64,000 bases of DNA. It comes from Stieleria sedimenti. Lineage in GTDB: Bacteria; Planctomycetota; Planctomycetia; Pirellulales; Pirellulaceae. Within the stretch, counting starts at the first letter, position 1. Every line of letters begins with the position of its first letter. Position numbers and translations under genes: made by a program. The notes below the pieces were generated by a model. That model was not told the origin of the DNA and did no database searches. It saw only the letters and a list, made by a program, of their open reading frames with translations. Of the stretch, positions 27,053 through 36,860 are shown one piece after another. The stretch spans positions 62,001 to 126,000 of the forward strand of contig NZ_JANZKV010000042.1 in assembly GCF_025060895.1 (NCBI RefSeq). The letters are read 5' to 3'.

Positions 27053-27195
27053 GATCGAGAATCCTTTCTCTAGAGTTGGAAACAAGAAACTGCAAAGCGA
27101 TTCACACCGAATCGCAGGTCGCCCCTGGGGGCGGTCAACAACGGCGCAGCGCGAAGTCCATCGAAGGTTTTGCAACGCTGCAAATAGGAATGAAC

Positions 27196-27774
27196 CTAAA
27201 CCGAGCTGGGTGGGTTCAACACTGGACGGGCATCAAACAAAAGCCTAGATGACTTTCGAGACAACATGCTCAGTGAGCGGCGTTCAAAGGAGAAAACGCG
27301 AGAGAGTGGCACAGCGTTGCTGTGCGGTCGCCACATGCCAATTGGCGAATTGCTGATGCGCGAGAGACGGCTCTGCACCAGTGCAGTAAGAGGCAATACG
27401 GTCGCGCCCGCGATGCCCCGCTCAACGGTTTGCCGAACGACAGTTCGATTGCAGCCGATGGTTGCCTGATCATTTCGCTGGCCACATTGGCACGGACAAG
27501 GACAGTGATCGGAGCAGTGACACACCAGCAAGTCGATTCCACATCCATGTTTAACAACGGTATCGCATGGCATCGAAGCTTGACTTCCGGAACAACAGTT
27601 CAGTTCCCCCGCCATGCCGCATTCGGTGACCAATGCATGACAACCACACTGGCTTTCGCCACAGACCGTCGTACATGGGCAAATTTGGACCAACGATGTC
27701 GGCATCGCAAATATCGCCACCATCAGCCCCATCATGGCTAATCGAGCGATTCGTTTGAGATACCTTGTTCTCAT
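27196..27774 (-). CDS. Exported Cys-rich protein
   Basis: 192 residues. An N-terminal basic and hydrophobic signal is followed by about 20 Cys in the first 110 residues, in groups such as ICPCTTVC, CGCH, NCCSGS and CHCSDHCPCPCQCG. The C-terminal third is Arg/Ser-rich with no Cys. It differs from the family A proteins in lacking the W-x-I end. The Cys density is metallothionein-like; soft-metal binding is inferred. Its start is divergent from the TolC gene, with about 420 bases between. Confidence 0.65.
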   Translation of the reverse strand: MRTRYLKRIARLAMMGLMVAIFAMPTSLVQICPCTTVCGESQCGCHALVTECGMAGELNCCSGSQASMPCDTVVKHGCGIDLLVCHCSDHCPCPCQCGQRNDQATIGCNRTVVRQTVERGIAGATVLPLTALVQSRLSRISNSPIGMWRPHSNAVPLSRVFSFERRSLSMLSRKSSRLLFDARPVLNPPSSV

Positions 27775-28192
27775 TGCCAGCTTCTTCTTGCGTTGATGGA
27801 GTAAAAGTCGTGAAAGACTTGATCGGCGTATTCGATCAACGGAACCAACTTATTCGGCCGTGCAAATACAGATTTAGATGAGCTACGCGATTTTCAATGA
27901 CTGCGTCAAGACTTGAGCCGTCGGGCTCCACACGTTCTCGGTGGACATCACTAGACCGGTCGTCTCATGCAGATCGCCTGGTCGCCGTCCGCGTTTTGAA
28001 CCTCTGGAACGGAATTTGGCGTTTGCGGACTACCAGAGGGTGACTGGTCAGACTCAATGCCCTCACAATCGTTACCACCACAACGTCGATCCGGCATTTA
28101 ACCTCTGATTGTGACGATTCTGCTTGAAATTCGGTAGTTTCGGGGCCGATGGATATTGCAGGCTGGTCGATCTATTCAAGGAGGAGTACTCG
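27775..28192. other. Divergent promoter region, no gene seen
   Basis: About 420 bases between the Cys-rich gene and the TolC gene. No frame with plausible composition and start was found. It must carry the RND operon promoter; no operator could be named. Confidence 0.5.
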
Positions 28193-29791
28193 GTGTCCAA
28201 TTCGCGACCAATCATCGCCAGAACCAAACAGACGCGACGTCTATTGCTTTTGGCCACTCTAGGACTGTCAACGGGATGCAGTACCATCAGCCAATATACG
28301 GGATTGGCCCATCAGCCCGCACGGCAGTCCCACTCGGAGGGGCCGGCAGGCGTCCGCGACGCAAATTTAGAAGTTGCAAAGGCGGAACCCAACTCGACCG
28401 TCAAACAAGTTGCCTATGACGATGTCATTGTCCAAGAAGTCTCGCCTGTGTTGGTGGCTCAGCAGCCAGCGACATCGTCGCTCAGTGATTTCATGCCGCT
28501 CGACACATCGGACGGTGATGGCATGCAGTTCTTGCAGCCAGTCGTTGTTGAACAAGAAAACGGCATCGCGAACACCAGCGGCATGACGGTCGAACAGTTC
28601 GAGTCGCTCGCCTTGGGCAACAATCCAACGATTGCCGAGTTGGTCGCAACGACGCAAAAAGCAGCCGGATTCCGGACCCAAGTCGGCCTGCGAGCCAACC
28701 CGAGCATCGGCTACCAAGCGAATCAACTCGCCGATCAAGGAACCGATCAGCACACAGTCTTCATTTCTCAAACGATCATCACCGCAGACAAGCTGGCACT
28801 CAACCGCAGCGTGCTGAATGAAGCCCTCCGTGCTCAACTGCTGCAACTCGAAGCCCAGAAGTACCGCGTCGCCACCGATATCCGGATCAAGTTTTTTGAA
28901 GCCTTGGCCGCACAGCGACGGATGGAGTTGATCCAAGAATTCCAGACCGTTTCCGACAAAGGACTCGAGTTTGCTGAGCTGCGAAAAAAGGCGGAAGAGG
29001 GATCGCAATTGGATGTTGTTCAAGCCAAGGTGCTGAAGAACGAGGTCGACTTGCAGCTTCAGCAAGCGGTAGTTCGATTCAATGCCGCTTGGCGAGAATT
29101 AGCCGCATTGGCCGGTACACCCGAAATGTCTCCCACCTATTTGCAAGGTCGCTTGCCGCAAAACGAGTCAGCGATGGATTGGAACAGCGTTGCCTCGACG
29201 ATCGTCGTTTCCAGCCCTGAGTACCAAGCCGCTCAAGCTCGCGTCAATCAGGCGCGGGCGAGCATTTGCCGCCACGAAGTCCAGCCGATCCCCAACTTGG
29301 ATGTCCAATTTGCCGCCGGTGTGGACAACGGCACGAACAACGGATTGATCAATTTACAGATCGGTGCGCCGATTCCTGTTTTCAACAAAAACCAGGGCAA
29401 TCTCTCGGCGGCGCGAGCAGAATACGTTCGCGCGTCTCGTGAGGTCGAGCGCATCGAAAATGCGATCAAAGCACGACTCGCGTCAGCCGCGGGCAATTTT
29501 GACGCTTCCTTGGCGGCAGTCGATAAGTACGCGAGAGATATCCTACCGAACGCGCAGGAGGGGCTTGAGCTGGCGGAGATCGCCTATAAGGCCGGTGAAA
29601 CTAGCTATGTTCAAGTCTTGATTGCGCAACGGTCATATTTCGATACCAATCTGCAGTACATCGCGGCCCAGGCACTGCTCGGCCAAGCCCGCGCCCGCGT
29701 CGATGGCTATGTGTTGACGGGTGCCTTGGACCCGATCGTCGACAATAGCGGCGACGACAGCCTACGGGGCCTGACGTTCAGCCAACAGTGA
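28193..29791 (+). CDS. TolC/CzcC-type outer membrane efflux lipoprotein
   Basis: Start is GTG at 28193 (532 residues), fixed by AAGGAGGAG six to seven bases upstream; the longer frame is not needed. Lipobox LGLSTGC-STI. After a linker of about 100 residues come two OEP domains with the typical helical pattern: 'SLALGNNPTIAELVATTQKA', 'GLRANPSIGYQANQ', 'LASAAGNFDASLAAVDKYAR', 'ILPNAQEGLELAEIAYKAGE'. It would form the outer membrane exit for the RND pump at 32326 and possibly the second RND and the ABC exporter, which have no TolC gene of their own here. Confidence 0.9.
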   Translation: MSNSRPIIARTKQTRRLLLLATLGLSTGCSTISQYTGLAHQPARQSHSEGPAGVRDANLEVAKAEPNSTVKQVAYDDVIVQEVSPVLVAQQPATSSLSDFMPLDTSDGDGMQFLQPVVVEQENGIANTSGMTVEQFESLALGNNPTIAELVATTQKAAGFRTQVGLRANPSIGYQANQLADQGTDQHTVFISQTIITADKLALNRSVLNEALRAQLLQLEAQKYRVATDIRIKFFEALAAQRRMELIQEFQTVSDKGLEFAELRKKAEEGSQLDVVQAKVLKNEVDLQLQQAVVRFNAAWRELAALAGTPEMSPTYLQGRLPQNESAMDWNSVASTIVVSSPEYQAAQARVNQARASICRHEVQPIPNLDVQFAAGVDNGTNNGLINLQIGAPIPVFNKNQGNLSAARAEYVRASREVERIENAIKARLASAAGNFDASLAAVDKYARDILPNAQEGLELAEIAYKAGETSYVQVLIAQRSYFDTNLQYIAAQALLGQARARVDGYVLTGALDPIVDNSGDDSLRGLTFSQQ

Positions 29792-29938
29792 TTTTCCGTC
29801 CGCTGAAGGGTGGTTGTGGGATCCGCCTAAGTCAACCTGGGCGATTTGTTCAAAATATGCGGAGCGACTGCAATCGCTATGGACCTTTTTAACAAAGATG
29901 CCGACAATATGAATACCTTGTAATCGCAGGAACCACCC

Positions 29939-30454
29939 GTGCTTGCCATTTGTCGAATCACTACCGTCGTAGCCATGCTGCTGCACTCGTTACTCGGGTG
30001 TTCGTTGCATCATGCTGCTAGTTGTGATTCGCACGCGCACAGCGTATACGATGATGTCTGCGATGCGGACGGTCACCCAAGTGTCCAGCACGATAATGAT
30101 TGCTGCCACGATCATGAGGGACACGACCACAGCCGTGGAGCAGAAGGGTCTTGCACCAGTGAGTTTGTCGCCGGTAGCGAAACGAATATCGCACCTGTAT
30201 GTCCAGGATGTGAATCTGGTCCCTGCGATGGCCGCTTGCCGGGTTGCCACTCAACTGGATCGTGCAGCTTTGTTCCCTCCAGCGATGTTGACTTTGTGTG
30301 CGACGCCGTTTTTGTTGGGTACATTTTGTACGACTTTGATCCGAGCATGGCTCGGGTCCGCACTGTCTGCTGGCAGCAAGAACGCCAACGGCAGTTTGCC
30401 GGCGTTGAAGACTCTCTATCGCACTGTGCATCTCTTTGCACGTGGCTGATTTAA
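29939..30454 (+). CDS. Small Cys/His-rich lipoprotein, family A, copy 3
   Basis: 171 residues, GTG start with AGGA seven bases upstream. N-terminal hydrophobic segment with lipobox SLLGC followed by SLHHAASC, then His/Asp-rich stretches (HDNDCCHDHEGHDH), GCHSTGSCSFV (matching the G-x-C-x-F-V of other members), and the ending CASLCTWLI. It lies between the TolC and adaptor genes of the RND operon. CzcI proteins of proteobacteria occupy a similar place, but no sequence match to them is claimed. Confidence 0.7.
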   Translation: MLAICRITTVVAMLLHSLLGCSLHHAASCDSHAHSVYDDVCDADGHPSVQHDNDCCHDHEGHDHSRGAEGSCTSEFVAGSETNIAPVCPGCESGPCDGRLPGCHSTGSCSFVPSSDVDFVCDAVFVGYILYDFDPSMARVRTVCWQQERQRQFAGVEDSLSHCASLCTWLI

Positions 30455-30690
30455 CTGAATAGCCTTTCTAGTTGAGGAGTCGGAACAAACGCTGCCCTGT
30501 TGCAGGTTGGACCTGATCTGGTTCATCGTTTTTTCCGTTTCTGTTCTTCAGCAACCGTCATGTTTCGTCTTTGTAGTTCATTGCTGCGCTGAATCGGAAC
30601 TGCGGGCTTTCTAGCGAATGTATAGCGGGCGAGCGCGCGCCTATTTCTTCGCGATATCACAGTTCCCCGTCTCTATTCCTGGAAGTAATT

Positions 30691-32226
30691 ATGTCCAAAA
30701 TCAAGGCGTTTTTTGCGAGGCTTGCTGGACCAGTCTTGACGATTGCCGCAATTCTTGTGGCCATCGTCGCGGGCGGATTTGCCTTCACCGAGTACCCGCA
30801 AAAGCTTGGGCTGGTGGCCGCTTCGGAAGAGGCTGGCCACGAAGGTCATGACCACAGCGATGGTGGCCATGACGATCACTCGGGGCACGATCACGGTGGC
30901 GGCGGCCATGAAGGTCACGACCACGATGGCCATGATGAGTTAAATTCAATAGAACTGAGCGCCCAAGCGCGTGCCAACCTGAGGCTGTCCACGCAAACAG
31001 TCTCCGTCGGTCGGTTCAACGAGTATATCGAAGTTCCGGCGTCGGTTTCGGATTGGCCGGGCCGTACTCATGTGGCCATCACTTCGCCTCTGACGGGCGT
31101 CATCAATGCAATCAATATCTCACGGGGTGAGTTGGTTCAGAGTGGTCGCCCGCTGTTTACCTTGCGACTGACCCATCAAGATCTCGTTGACACGCAGGAA
31201 AGATTCCTAACTTCTTTGGGGCAGCTTGACGTTGAACAACGTGAGATTCAGCGATTGGCTTCCATCTCTGGCACTGGTGCGATCGCTGGGAAAACAAAGC
31301 TGGCGCGAGAGTATGAGCGGGACAAATTGACAGCCGCATTGATGGCGGCAAAGCAGTCGATGCTTCTGCACGGATTAACCGACGACCAAATCGACCGTAT
31401 TGAAAAAACGCGCGAGCTCATCCGCGAAGTCACGGTTTATGCTCCGACGCTTCATGCCGATCGCTCGCTACACCACGATTCACTTCACGCTCCAAGTAGT
31501 GAGGGTCTGACGTCAGCAAGCGTTGGCGACATGCGGTTTGCATCCATGCAACCTCCACCCATTCATCCTGAACATATCGACGCCGAGTTTCTAGTCACAA
31601 ATCTAGAGGTAAGTCGCGGAGAGTCGGTCCAGGCGGGCCAACATTTGGGCAGACTGTCCGACTATAGCCAGATTCTGATTGAGGGTGAAGCCTACCAAAG
31701 AGATGGAGAAGCGTTACAGAAAGCGGCAAACTCGGGAGCAATGCTTCAAGCCGTATTCGAGACGCAACAGGGGCCGCCCCACATCATTGACAATTTGAAG
31801 ATCGTTTACATCGGAAACGAGGTGAGTCGGGAGTCGCGTTCGTTGCCATTCTTCGTCTCGTTGACAAACGAGGTCGAAAGAACCGAGGAAATTGAAGGCC
31901 AACGGTTCGTTAGTTGGCGTTACAAGCCGGGCCAGCGTTTGCAGCTGCGGGTGCCATTCGCTGGCTTTGACAACGCGATTGTAGTTTCCAAGGATGCCGT
32001 TGCAGAAGAAGGCCCAGAGCGTTTCGTGTTCGTGGAGAACAACGATCATTTCGATCGAGTGGCCGTTCAGGTCCTTGCGGCTGACTCCATCAACGTCGCC
32101 ATCAAGAACGACGGTCAAGTTTGGCCGGGCCAGTCAATCGCCGTCAGTGGCGCCCATCAGTTGCAGATGGCGCTGAAGAACAAGTCAGGCGGTGCGATTG
32201 ACCCACACGCTGGACACAACCACTAG
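30691..32226 (+). CDS. RND efflux periplasmic adaptor (CusB/CzcB type) with N-terminal His-rich loop
   Basis: 511 residues. One N-terminal membrane helix (about 13-33), then a His/Asp/Gly-rich loop (His from residue 50 to 81), then a HlyD-type adaptor: barrel-sandwich halves 'THVAITSPLTGVINAINISRG' and 'EFLVTNLEVSRGESV', helical hairpin about 140-250, and a beta-barrel end. A His-rich tail (DPHAGHNH) closes it. The His-rich ends are expected to catch periplasmic metal and pass it to the RND pump 99 bases downstream. It lies in the operon tolC, family A, adaptor, RND. Confidence 0.88.
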   Translation: MSKIKAFFARLAGPVLTIAAILVAIVAGGFAFTEYPQKLGLVAASEEAGHEGHDHSDGGHDDHSGHDHGGGGHEGHDHDGHDELNSIELSAQARANLRLSTQTVSVGRFNEYIEVPASVSDWPGRTHVAITSPLTGVINAINISRGELVQSGRPLFTLRLTHQDLVDTQERFLTSLGQLDVEQREIQRLASISGTGAIAGKTKLAREYERDKLTAALMAAKQSMLLHGLTDDQIDRIEKTRELIREVTVYAPTLHADRSLHHDSLHAPSSEGLTSASVGDMRFASMQPPPIHPEHIDAEFLVTNLEVSRGESVQAGQHLGRLSDYSQILIEGEAYQRDGEALQKAANSGAMLQAVFETQQGPPHIIDNLKIVYIGNEVSRESRSLPFFVSLTNEVERTEEIEGQRFVSWRYKPGQRLQLRVPFAGFDNAIVVSKDAVAEEGPERFVFVENNDHFDRVAVQVLAADSINVAIKNDGQVWPGQSIAVSGAHQLQMALKNKSGGAIDPHAGHNH

Positions 32227-32231
32227 GAAAA

Positions 32232-32280
32232 AGCTGGGAGTGAAGGAGAGGGAAAGAAAAGTAAACAACCACTCCCAGCT
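32232..32280. repeat. Inverted repeat in intergenic text-like repeat
   Basis: AGCTGGGAGT (32232-32241) and ACTCCCAGCT (32271-32280) are perfect inverted copies 29 bases apart, inside the gap between adaptor and RND genes. An mRNA stem is possible. Confidence 0.5.
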
Positions 32281-32325
32281 CCGAACTCCCCCTTTTGAAC
32301 AACGCAACGGACTCGCAAACATATC

Positions 32326-35300
32326 ATGCTCGATAAAATCATTCAGTTCTCATTGAACAACCGGCTGATCGTTCTGGCGCTCGCTGGCATTATGCTTGGT
32401 GTAGGCGCGTGGCAGACGACAAAGTTGCCGATTGACGTCTTCCCAAACTTGAACCGCCCGCGCGTCGTTGTCATGACCGAAGCGCCAGGGATGGCTCCCG
32501 AAGAGGTCGAGGCGTTAATTACGTTTCCACTGGAGACGGCATTCAATGGTGCCAGCGGTGTCGAAGCGGTGCGCAGCAGCAGCGGCATCGGATTGTCCGT
32601 GATCTATGTCGAATTCGGATGGGAAACCGACATTTACAACGACCGCCAGATTGTCAACGAACGATTGCAACTTGCGTCGGAGAATCTGCCCGACGGAATC
32701 AAGCCGACACTCGCGCCAATCTCGTCTATCATGGGCCAGATTCTCATGTACGGCATGTGGAGCGAAGGTGATGTCACTGAGCCGATGGAAGTTCGGACAC
32801 TGGCCGACTGGGTTGTGCGTCAAAGGTTGCTGACGATTCCAGGTGTGTCGCAAGTCTTCACGATGGGCGGTGGACGGATGCAGTACCAGGTGCTGGTTGA
32901 TCCCGATGCACTGCGTACGTTCGGTCTGAACATGGACGATGTTCACCAAGCCGTCAGCGACTCTAACTTGAACGCGACGGGCGGGTATCTCGATGAACGA
33001 GGTGCCAACGAACTGCTGGTACGTGGACTGGGGCGAATTACGAGTTTGGATGACTTGCGGGAAATCACCATCACGATGCGTGAAGGCCGTCCCATCACGC
33101 TTGCGGATGTCGCAAAAGTTGTTGAGGGGCCTCAGGTCAAACGCGGAGACTCCTCAACGTTTATGCGAATGGAAGGTGGTGAGGTCGAAGGTGGTCCAGC
33201 GGTCGTCTTGACGATCAACAAACAACCCGGCAGCGACACCCGTGCTGTCGATACGGCCATCGCGGAAGCCCTCGCAGAACTGAAAATCTCGCTTCCCGAT
33301 GACATTCGCATCGCCAATGTCTATTCACAAAGGTCATTCATTGACCGAGCGATTGAAAACGTTGTCGAGGCTCTTGCCGACGGCGGAGTCCTGGTGCTGG
33401 TGATCCTATTCCTGTTCCTGCTGAATTTTCGCACCACGTTCATCACGCTCACCGCGATTCCGTTGTCGATCATCGCGACCGCGTGCGTGTTTGCCGCGTT
33501 TGGTCTTTCGATCAACACAATGACGTTAGGTGGCTTGGCCGTAGCGATCGGTGAGCTGGTCGATGATGCGATTGTTGATGTTGAAAATATCTTCCGACGG
33601 TTGAAAGAAAACCGTCACTCGGAGTACCCTCGGCCGCTGCTGCGGGTGGTCTATGAGGCCAGCATCGAGGTGCGAAGTAGCGTGGTGTACGGAACGGCGA
33701 TTGTCGTACTCGTCTTTATTCCACTCTTCGCGCTCGAAGGCATGGAAGGCAAATTGTTCGTGCCGCTTGCAATGGGATACGTGGTATCGCTGATCGCGTC
33801 GCTCGGCGTTTCATTAACCGTGACTCCCGTCTTGGCGTCATTATTGCTGTCAGGCAAGAAGTTCTGGCGATTTGTCGTTCCCATGCTTGCGTTTGGTATT
33901 GCAGCGCTAACCATGTACTGGGTCGTGCCGCGTGCGATCCATATCTTGCATCTGCCATTTGCAATGCCCGGCGATTCCCTGTGGTGGACGATCCTGTTGA
34001 CACCTGCGATTTGGTTCGCGCTGGTCGCCATCGAGAGATTGCTTGGCGGTGAAGAAGCCGAAGAGGGGCGGTTGCTTGAAGGTCTGAAAGGGCTTGCGGG
34101 GCTGGCCATTAGCTTCAGCACTCGCTTTGCTGGGCCGGTTCTGGGTGTCGCTGGCGTAATGGTGGCGTTTTCAGTTTTCGCGGTGAGTCAGTTGGAAAAC
34201 GACTTTCTGCCACCGTTTAATGAAGGAGCCGTTCAAGTCAACGCGCTGCTAGCGCCGGGGACGTCGCTTGCGACTAGCAACAAAATTGGAGAAATCGCTC
34301 AAGAGCAGTTGATGAAAATTGACTCGGTCAAGTCAGTCGCTCGCAAGACGGGGCGTGCGGAACTCGACGAACATGCGGAAGGCGTCAACGTCACTGAGCT
34401 ATTTCTTGAAATGGCCGACGGTGCGGATCGGGAGAAAACCATTGAAACCATTCGCGAAACGATGGAGGACATTCCCGGCGTGGTGTCGAGTACCGAGCAG
34501 CCGTTGGCTCACTTGATCAGTCACATGATTTCGGGTGTTAAAGCTCAAATTGGGATCAAACTTTTCGGCGACGACCTCGACGTCTTACGCAACAAAGCGG
34601 ACGAGATGAAACAGCGCATTTCGGGCGTCGAAGGCTTAGCGGACGTTGTCATTGAACAGCAAACCAACATCCCACAGTTGCGAATCGAGTTGAACCGAAG
34701 TGCGCTCAAGCAAAATGGATTACGTCCTGCCGACGTGATGGAGCTAGTAGAAACAGCGATGAATGGAACCGTGGTCAGCCAAGTGTTACTCGGTCAGAGG
34801 ACGTTCGACCTGATGGTTCGGATGGACGAACCGTATCGCGAAGACGTCTCGAAGCTCAAGCGATTGGCCGTGCCGTTGCCCAGCGGCGGAACGGTGCCGC
34901 TCGATTCAGTTGCCAACATCTATGAGAGCGGCGGACCGAATATGATCAAGCGGGAACAGGTTCGTCGGCGAATCGTGTTGCAAGCTAACGTGTCCGAGCG
35001 AGGGGTGGTCGACGTGGTGGGTGACATCAAGGAGAAGTTGGCAGAAATGGAATTGCCACCGGGCTACTTCATTGAATACGGCGGTCAGTTTGAAAGCCAA
35101 CAATCCGCTTCCCGGCGCTTGCTGGTTCTTTCTGGTATCACGCTTCTAGGCATGTTCCTGGTGCTCTACACACTGTTCGGAAACACCAATTTTTCGTTGC
35201 AAGTCTTGGTCGCTCTGCCGACCGCATTTATCGGTGCGGTCGCGGCGCTCGTGATCACGGATCAAAACCTGACGGTCGCTGCGATGGTCGGATTCATTTC

Positions 35301-35703
35301 GCTGTGCGGAATCGCCAGCCGCAACGGGATCTTGCTGCTAAACCACTATATCCACTTGGTCGAGCACGAAGGCGAATCGTGGACCCGTGAAATGGTCCGG
35401 CGTGCGGGCCAGGAACGGATGGCTCCGGTGCTGATGACGGCGCTGACATCTGGGATTGGTTTGCTACCGCTCGCGCTGGCCGCCGGTGAACCCGGCAAAG
35501 AAATCTTGTACCCGATCGCGACTGTCATCGTCGGCGGACTGCTGACCAGCACGCTAGCGGAGTTTTTTGTTCGTCCAGCACTATTTTGGACGATCGGACA
35601 GGGGGCAGGGAAACAGATTGTCAAAGACCACCAGGAAGAGATGGGGAGTCACGGGTTGGGAGCTACCAGCACAGAACCTCATCGCCCGATTGTTGCGACA
35701 TGA
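32326..35703 (+). CDS. Heavy-metal RND pump (CzcA/CusA family, HME3-like), with extra central membrane segment
   Basis: 1125 residues. RND features: N-terminal 'NRLIVLALAGIMLGVGAWQT', porter domains, and the TM4 motif GELVDDAIVDVENIFRRL with acidic D413, D414, D418 and E420. This motif differs from the Zn/Co/Cd CzcA type (DFGIIVDGAVVMVEN) and the Cu/Ag CusA type, so it fits the less characterised HME3 group. Residues about 508-580 contain two extra hydrophobic segments (FVVPMLAFGIAALTMYWVV and LWWTILLTPAIWFALVAIE) not found in ordinary family members, making it about 80 residues long. The C-terminus ends in repeat-derived sequence. It is the pump of the operon begun by tolC. Confidence 0.9.
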   Translation: MLDKIIQFSLNNRLIVLALAGIMLGVGAWQTTKLPIDVFPNLNRPRVVVMTEAPGMAPEEVEALITFPLETAFNGASGVEAVRSSSGIGLSVIYVEFGWETDIYNDRQIVNERLQLASENLPDGIKPTLAPISSIMGQILMYGMWSEGDVTEPMEVRTLADWVVRQRLLTIPGVSQVFTMGGGRMQYQVLVDPDALRTFGLNMDDVHQAVSDSNLNATGGYLDERGANELLVRGLGRITSLDDLREITITMREGRPITLADVAKVVEGPQVKRGDSSTFMRMEGGEVEGGPAVVLTINKQPGSDTRAVDTAIAEALAELKISLPDDIRIANVYSQRSFIDRAIENVVEALADGGVLVLVILFLFLLNFRTTFITLTAIPLSIIATACVFAAFGLSINTMTLGGLAVAIGELVDDAIVDVENIFRRLKENRHSEYPRPLLRVVYEASIEVRSSVVYGTAIVVLVFIPLFALEGMEGKLFVPLAMGYVVSLIASLGVSLTVTPVLASLLLSGKKFWRFVVPMLAFGIAALTMYWVVPRAIHILHLPFAMPGDSLWWTILLTPAIWFALVAIERLLGGEEAEEGRLLEGLKGLAGLAISFSTRFAGPVLGVAGVMVAFSVFAVSQLENDFLPPFNEGAVQVNALLAPGTSLATSNKIGEIAQEQLMKIDSVKSVARKTGRAELDEHAEGVNVTELFLEMADGADREKTIETIRETMEDIPGVVSSTEQPLAHLISHMISGVKAQIGIKLFGDDLDVLRNKADEMKQRISGVEGLADVVIEQQTNIPQLRIELNRSALKQNGLRPADVMELVETAMNGTVVSQVLLGQRTFDLMVRMDEPYREDVSKLKRLAVPLPSGGTVPLDSVANIYESGGPNMIKREQVRRRIVLQANVSERGVVDVVGDIKEKLAEMELPPGYFIEYGGQFESQQSASRRLLVLSGITLLGMFLVLYTLFGNTNFSLQVLVALPTAFIGAVAALVITDQNLTVAAMVGFISLCGIASRNGILLLNHYIHLVEHEGESWTREMVRRAGQERMAPVLMTALTSGIGLLPLALAAGEPGKEILYPIATVIVGGLLTSTLAEFFVRPALFWTIGQGAGKQIVKDHQEEMGSHGLGATSTEPHRPIVAT

Positions 35704-35833
35704 AGAAAGAATCACTGACATGGGGAATGGTTCCTCGTGCTCGTTTTGTGAACGAGCGAATTGGTTTGCCGTTTCGGTGCGTTGCCGAAGCGATGTTGTT
35801 TGTTTTGAAGAAGACTCCCACGGAGGAATGTCA

Positions 35834-36178
35834 ATGTTGAAAGTACGGATACTTGCAGTCGCGGTTTTGGTCGCATCGGTCGCGATGGGCAGCATGTTGG
35901 TTCAGGCAACCGAGCCCAATGCTGCCGCTCAAGAACTCGTCGAATACCGCTTGGAGAAGTGGAAAACGACACATGCCGAAGGCGACCAGAGTAAGAAGCT
36001 CGCCGAGACGCTCACGAAGCTTCGCTGTGAAGTCAAAGTCGATTCGCACGGCGGGCACACCGACGTGAACTACCGCTGCCCGAAGTGGCAGCAATTGGCT
36101 CTGAAGAGCCACAAAGAAGCCCATCAGTGGGAAGGCTGGTTGAAGAAGCTCGGCTTTGAAACCAAGCACGCTCACTAA
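35834..36178 (+). CDS. Exported one-domain W/H protein, family B, copy 3
   Basis: ATG at 35834 (114 residues) with GGAGG seven bases upstream; the long frame from 35567 overlaps the RND gene and is not used. A signal peptide (cleaved near VQATEP) is followed by a single family B domain: VEYRLEKWKTTH, LRCEVKVDSHGGHTDVNYR, CPKWQQLALKSH, WEGWLKKLGFETKHAH. It has the same pattern as each half of the 7838 and 21987 proteins, showing the domain is a unit. It follows the RND pump by 130 bases and ends at a strong terminator, so it may belong to the efflux operon. Confidence 0.8.
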   Translation: MLKVRILAVAVLVASVAMGSMLVQATEPNAAAQELVEYRLEKWKTTHAEGDQSKKLAETLTKLRCEVKVDSHGGHTDVNYRCPKWQQLALKSHKEAHQWEGWLKKLGFETKHAH

Positions 36179-36193
36179 AACGTGCGTCTTGAA

Positions 36194-36238
36194 GGAGTGG
36201 GGAATCGGTAACTTCGTCCGATTCCCCATTCCGTTTTT
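36194..36238 (+). terminator. Strong rho-independent terminator
   Basis: GGAGTGGGGAATCGG pairs with CCGATTCCCCATTCC (15 base pairs, one G-U) around a nine-base loop and is followed by GTTTTT. It closes the first RND operon. Confidence 0.85.
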
Positions 36239-36264
36239 GATCCCCCCCCTTACCCGAAAGAGCC

Positions 36265-36789
36265 ATGATGAAAATGCAATTATTCACCCTGTTGCTGGCG
36301 ATTGTCGCAGTGATGGGCTGTTCTAAAAGTGACGTGCAGATCGATGACACACCGGTCGAATCGCCAGAGCCCATCGTCATGGACGAGATGCCACCGATGA
36401 TGGATATGGGAGGCCACCCCGAACACGGTCCACATGGCGGGGAGCTCGTCGAACTCGGTAAGGAGGCGTTCCACATCGAGATGATGCACGGCAGCGGCGC
36501 GGTAGCGATGTACGTTCTCGACGGATCGGCAACGAAGCCGGTCGCAATCGAAGCCGAAAAACTAACCGTCAGCCTGAAGCATGACGGCGAAGTGAAATCG
36601 TTTGAACTTCCCGCCGACCCTCAGCCCGACGATGAATCCGGAAAGTCATCGCGATTCACGTCGACCCAGGCCGAGATGGACCAATGGATGGAAGCCGGGG
36701 CCGAAGGAGCCGTGATCCTGCAAATCGACGGCAAATCGTATACCGGTAAGATTTCACACGATCATGACCACGAAGGACATAGCCATTGA
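36265..36789 (+). CDS. Metal-binding lipoprotein with GPHGG motif
   Basis: 174 residues. Lipobox AVMGC-SKS. Then an acidic/Met-rich stretch (DEMPPMMDMGG) and the motif HPEHGPHGGELVELG, which also occurs at the N-terminus of some CzcB-type adaptors and in small efflux-associated proteins. A beta-rich domain and a C-terminal HDHDHEGHSH tail follow. The Met- and His-rich ends suggest periplasmic metal binding. It precedes the CzcB/CzcA genes but a terminator hairpin (36887-36936) lies between. Confidence 0.8.
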   Translation: MMKMQLFTLLLAIVAVMGCSKSDVQIDDTPVESPEPIVMDEMPPMMDMGGHPEHGPHGGELVELGKEAFHIEMMHGSGAVAMYVLDGSATKPVAIEAEKLTVSLKHDGEVKSFELPADPQPDDESGKSSRFTSTQAEMDQWMEAGAEGAVILQIDGKSYTGKISHDHDHEGHSH

Positions 36790-36860
36790 TGATTGAAGAT
36801 TTCAGATTGCGTTCTTCAATCTCCGATCGGCAATCATCAATCTTCGATTACCCAAGTCGG

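Noticed and set aside
30012-30449. Second rightward frame inside the family A gene at 29939
   Set aside because: It lies wholly within that gene in another frame, lacks a clear ribosome site, and lacks the family pattern.
35567-35833. Long N-terminal extension of the one-domain family B protein
   Set aside because: It overlaps the RND gene; ATG 35834 has a ribosome site and a signal peptide.
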